49,342 nucleotides of DNA from positions 1-49,342 of the forward strand of contig JALUVI010000083.1 of the NCBI GenBank assembly GCA_027020785.1, given 5' to 3'. Positions 46,474 to 49,342 of the stretch are shown here, piece by piece (within the stretch, counting starts at the first letter, position 1; every line of letters starts with the position of its first letter). The translations under genes were made by a program, and so were the position numbers. Origin of the DNA: Planctomycetota bacterium (GTDB lineage: Bacteria; Planctomycetota; UBA1135). The notes under the pieces are model-generated. The model was not told the origin of the DNA. It made no database searches and saw nothing but the letters and a program-made list of their open reading frames with translations.

Positions 46474-47288
46474 CTTCTTTCCTGCGGTGACGGGCTCAGC
46501 GAAAAGGCACGGTCGAGCGCGAAGCGAACGATGGCCATGGCGCGGCGCTGGTGGTCCAGGAGGACGAACGGGCTCTCCTCAGGGTGCAGGATCTGCTCGC
46601 CGATCTGCCGGACGAAGCCGCGGTCCTGGCGGTAGCTCCCCCGAACGAAAGCTTGGGCGAAGCCCTCGTCTCCACGAACCAGACGTCGCTCCAGCCAGAC
46701 CGGCAACGCCTCCTCGACCTTCTCGGGAATCACCGAAAGGCAGGGATAATCACGCACGAGACGATCGTTGGGCGGCTCGAGGTAGGCATGGAAGAACCCG
46801 CCCCTGGTGAACAGCACGCAGCCTGCGACTCCCGCGTTCCGCTCCTGGACGACCGAATGGAATCGCCGGCAATACTCCACGTAGCCACGCACTTGGTCAG
46901 AAGGATGGAGCTCCTCCCTTCCATGTCGCACGATGAGGCCTTCCCGCGGGCCCGGCCGGTCGCCCCAGGTCGCCCAGTGCTTGAGCTCGACGACGACGAC
47001 CGATGGCCCTTCGTCTCCCTCGCCGAGCAGGACCGCGTCGCACCAGGCCGAGGCCGCGGGTAGCTGATACTCGAGGGCCAGGTGCTCCGGTCCGGCCAGC
47101 AGCACGTGGACGCCGCCGAGGTCGCTCGCGGACAGGGTCCGCGCCAGGGCCGGCAGGGAGGAACGCCATGCTTCCTCCTCCTCGCGCCCCCCACGCCCCG
47201 TCCGTTCCTTCAATTCGCGCAGCAAGCCGCGCAAGTCGTGCTCGACGCGGTCGCGCAACTCGTCCAGGGTGATCAGGAGCGGCTCCAT
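46470..47288 (-). CDS. Nuclease-like N-terminal part of a split DUF2075 protein
   Basis: The 272-residue product has a region that fits a PD-(D/E)XK-like nuclease core: D84 (CDAVLLGEGDEG) followed by E101-x-K103 (VVVVELKHW). It ends with QRRAMAIVRFALDRAF, which is what usually comes just before the P loop in DUF2075 proteins. The frame then changes to the helicase gene by -1. The two may be one gene broken by a frame change or a pair coupled by the GTGA overlap. The ATG at 47288 is chosen; a GTG at 47306 overlaps the mutS stop but touches the GGGGAGG ribosome binding site. Confidence 0.7.
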   Translation of the reverse strand: MEPLLITLDELRDRVEHDLRGLLRELKERTGRGGREEEEAWRSSLPALARTLSASDLGGVHVLLAGPEHLALEYQLPAASAWCDAVLLGEGDEGPSVVVVELKHWATWGDRPGPREGLIVRHGREELHPSDQVRGYVEYCRRFHSVVQERNAGVAGCVLFTRGGFFHAYLEPPNDRLVRDYPCLSVIPEKVEEALPVWLERRLVRGDEGFAQAFVRGSYRQDRGFVRQIGEQILHPEESPFVLLDHQRRAMAIVRFALDRAFSLSPSPQERR

Positions 47289-47302
47289 CGCCGCCCATTG
47301 GA

Positions 47303-49342
47303 TCACCTCCCCTCTTCTCGTGCATCCAGCACCCGGAGGACCTCGGCGAGGAGGTCCCAGGCGGCGCGGGGGGTGGTCTGGTCGAGGTCGAGGGTGCGGA
47401 GGCGGGTGAGGAGGTCGGGGGCCTCGGCCTCGAGGAGGTCGAAGAGGGTCGGCTGGCTGGGCTCGGGGGCCGGGGGCGGTTCGGAGGCGGACGGGGCGGC
47501 GAGGACGCGGCGGGAGAGGTCCTCCTCCTCGCGCTCCAGGCGGGCCAGGACCTCGCGGGCTCGGGCCAGGACATCGGCGGGCAGGCCGGCGAGTTGGGCC
47601 ACGTGGATGCCGTAGGAGCGGTCGGTGCCGCCCTCCTCGATGCGGTGCAGGAAGACGATCTCGTGGCCGTGCTCGCGCACCGCGACGTTCAGGTTCACGG
47701 CGCTGGGCAGCGCGTCGGCGAGGTCGGTGAGCTGGTGGTAGTGGGTCGCGAAGAGCGTCCGCGCCTGGGTCCGGTCATGCAGGTGCTCGCACACCGACCA
47801 CGCGATGGCCAGCCCGTCGAAGGTGCTGGTGCCGCGCCCCACCTCGTCGAGCAGGACCAGGCTCCGCGCGGTCGCATGCCGCAGGATCTCAGCGGTCTCG
47901 AGCATCTCGACCATGAAGGTCGAGCGCCCGCGCGCGATGTCGTCCCCCCCGCCGAGCCGGGTGAACACGCGGTCCACCGGATGCAGTCGCGCCGACGACG
48001 CCGGCACGAAGGAGCCGGCCTGCGCCAGCAGCACCACCAGCGCGGTCTGGCGCAGGTAGGTGGACTTGCCGCTCATGTTCGGCCCGGTCAGCACCGCCAG
48101 CCGCCGATCCGGTCCGAGGAGGGTGTCGTTCGGCACGAAGGGCTCGGCGCCGAGGGTCTGCTCGACCACCGGGTGGCGACCGTCGCGGACCTCGAGGACG
48201 CCGCAGCCCTCACCCCCGGGCGGGTCGTCGGGGTCGAGGAGCTCGGGGCGCACCCAGTCGCGCTCGGCGGCGAGCCGCGCCAGGCCTTGGAGGACGTCGA
48301 GCTCGGCCAGCGCCCGCGCGGTCCGGAGCACGCGCCCCACCTCGGCCTCGGCGGCCGTGCGCAGCTCCTCGAACACCGCGACCTCGAGCTCGCGGGCCCG
48401 CTCCTCGGCGCCGAGCACCTTCTGCTCGTACTCCTTCAGCTCGGGCGTGATGAAGCGCTCGGCGTTCTTCAGCGACTGGCGCCGCGCCCACTCGACCGGC
48501 ACCGCGTCCGGCGCCGAGGCGAGCTGGGCGCGCGACACCTCGAGGTAGTAGCCGAAGACGCGGTTGAAGCCGACCTTGACCGCGAGCCCGGTGCGCTCCT
48601 GCTCGCGGCGCTCGAGCTCGACCAGCCACTCCTTGCCGCCGCGGGCCAGCGCGCGCAGCTCGTCGAGCTCGGCCGAGAAGCCGTCGCGGACGATGCCTCC
48701 CTCGGTCCACGCCAGCGGCGGCGTCTCGACGAGGGTCTGGACGATGCGCTCGCGCAGCCCCTCGCAGGGGTCGAGCGCGTCGCGGAGCGCGGCCAGGCGG
48801 TCCGGCAGGCCGCCGCCGAGCCCGCCGCTCGCGGCCTCGTCGAGGAGGGCCCGCATCGCCGGCACCCGCCCCAGCGCCTTGGCCAGCGCGGCCAGGTCGC
48901 GCGGATGGGCGCGCCCGCCGGCCAGCCGCCCGCCGAGCCGCTCGAGGTCGCCGAGGCCGTCGAGCTCGCCGGCCAGCCCGCGCCGCAGCGCCGGGTCGTC
49001 CACCAGCCGGCCCACCGCGTCGTGCCGCTCGCGGATGGCGTCGGGGTCGAGCAGCGGCTCGAGCAGCCACTCGCGCAGCAGCCGCGCCCCCATCGGGGTG
49101 GCGGTGCGGTCCACCGCCCACAGGAGCGTGCCCTCGCGCCCGCCGTCGCGTTGGTTGGCGACGACCTCGAGCGTGCGCAGGGTGGTCGGGTCGAGCCCGA
49201 GGGCGCGCTGCTCGCGGTCCACCCGCAGGTCGCGCACCTGGGACAGGGCGTGCCGCTGGGTCTCGCGCAGGAACTCCATCAGCCCGCCGCAGGCGGCGAG
49301 CGCGGCGTCGAGGTCGGCGACCCCGAAGGCGTCGAGGGTGGC
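47303..49342 (-). CDS. mutS: DNA mismatch repair protein MutS (5' part beyond the window)
   Basis: MutS recognises mismatches and starts repair. The visible 679 codons cover the end of the connector domain, the lever and clamp domains, and the ATPase. Marks are Walker A GPNMSGKS, TRLGGGDDIARGRSTFMVEM, LLDEVGRGTSTFDGLA, and ATHYHQL. The clamp shows VKVGFNRVFGYYLEVSR and ERFITPELKEYE, and the C terminus has SQPTLFDLLEAEAPDLL. The N-terminal mismatch-binding domain lies outside the window. The frame is open through 49342. Its TGA is followed immediately by the nuclease-like gene, which fits a shared transcript. Confidence 0.96.
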   Translation of the reverse strand, partial: ATLDAFGVADLDAALAACGGLMEFLRETQRHALSQVRDLRVDREQRALGLDPTTLRTLEVVANQRDGGREGTLLWAVDRTATPMGARLLREWLLEPLLDPDAIRERHDAVGRLVDDPALRRGLAGELDGLGDLERLGGRLAGGRAHPRDLAALAKALGRVPAMRALLDEAASGGLGGGLPDRLAALRDALDPCEGLRERIVQTLVETPPLAWTEGGIVRDGFSAELDELRALARGGKEWLVELERREQERTGLAVKVGFNRVFGYYLEVSRAQLASAPDAVPVEWARRQSLKNAERFITPELKEYEQKVLGAEERARELEVAVFEELRTAAEAEVGRVLRTARALAELDVLQGLARLAAERDWVRPELLDPDDPPGGEGCGVLEVRDGRHPVVEQTLGAEPFVPNDTLLGPDRRLAVLTGPNMSGKSTYLRQTALVVLLAQAGSFVPASSARLHPVDRVFTRLGGGDDIARGRSTFMVEMLETAEILRHATARSLVLLDEVGRGTSTFDGLAIAWSVCEHLHDRTQARTLFATHYHQLTDLADALPSAVNLNVAVREHGHEIVFLHRIEEGGTDRSYGIHVAQLAGLPADVLARAREVLARLEREEEDLSRRVLAAPSASEPPPAPEPSQPTLFDLLEAEAPDLLTRLRTLDLDQTTPRAAWDLLAEVLRVLDAREEGR

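Noticed and set aside
47270-47310. Out-of-frame ATG with the best spacing to GGGGAGG after mutS
   Set aside because: The frame it opens is a shadow over the nuclease-like gene; the in-frame ATG at 47288 gives the protein with motifs.

Overview
The window is a GC-rich (roughly 70% by eye) bacterial chromosome segment, and most genes lie on the minus strand. The likely source is a Planctomycetota bacterium. This rests on an alternative complex III operon fused to a caa3-type oxidase, on large secreted FG-GAP, DUF11 and beta-propeller proteins, and on a C-terminal tail style (a 'QxW..D..AASNxL..TI' ending) that I associate with marine planctomycetes. The phylum assignment is an inference. I saw no rRNA, tRNA, CRISPR array or insertion sequence.

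Respiration (about 1-10436, all minus strand). Transcription runs actA, actB, actC, an actD-actE fusion, actF, a small membrane protein, a SCO-type copper chaperone, coxB with a C-terminal cytochrome c domain, and coxA (cut by the left edge). Most of these genes touch or overlap by a few bases. Together they would take electrons from quinol through ACIII haems to a haem-copper oxidase.

Pyruvate or branched-chain 2-oxoacid dehydrogenase block (10733-16677, minus). lipA leads an operon of E1-alpha, E1-beta, a two-lipoyl-domain E2 and a second E1-alpha. LipA makes the lipoyl cofactor carried by the E2.

Membrane proteolysis, sigma factor and DNA maintenance (16762-26620). Rhomboid and serine-dehydrogenase-type membrane proteases overlap by four bases. 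A sigma-70 family factor sits upstream of them behind a strong hairpin. An endonuclease V, KefB-like antiporter and RecQ operon follows. On the plus strand are an APH-like/P-loop fusion kinase and a YjbQ family protein.

Secreted and surface proteins (26675-44734). Two paralogous zinc metallopeptidases with C-terminal beta-propeller repeats lie at the two ends of this region. Between them are two FG-GAP repeat proteins, a KamA family radical SAM enzyme, an orphan HExxH protein, a DUF11 lipoprotein and a tandem pair of beta-lactamase-like serine hydrolases.

Right end (44871-49342, minus). mutS, truncated by the window edge, is followed with a four-base overlap by a nuclease-like gene, a DUF2075/Schlafen-3-like helicase and a small orphan gene. 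The GC content here looks lower than in the flanks, so this is a candidate acquired, possibly defensive, module. The nuclease and helicase parts look like one ancestral gene split by a -1 frame change.

Regulation. Several operon-leading genes have a TANNNT hexamer only 6-9 bases before the start codon and no Shine-Dalgarno sequence, which suggests leaderless transcripts. A 15-base motif recurs three times, only in intergenic DNA.
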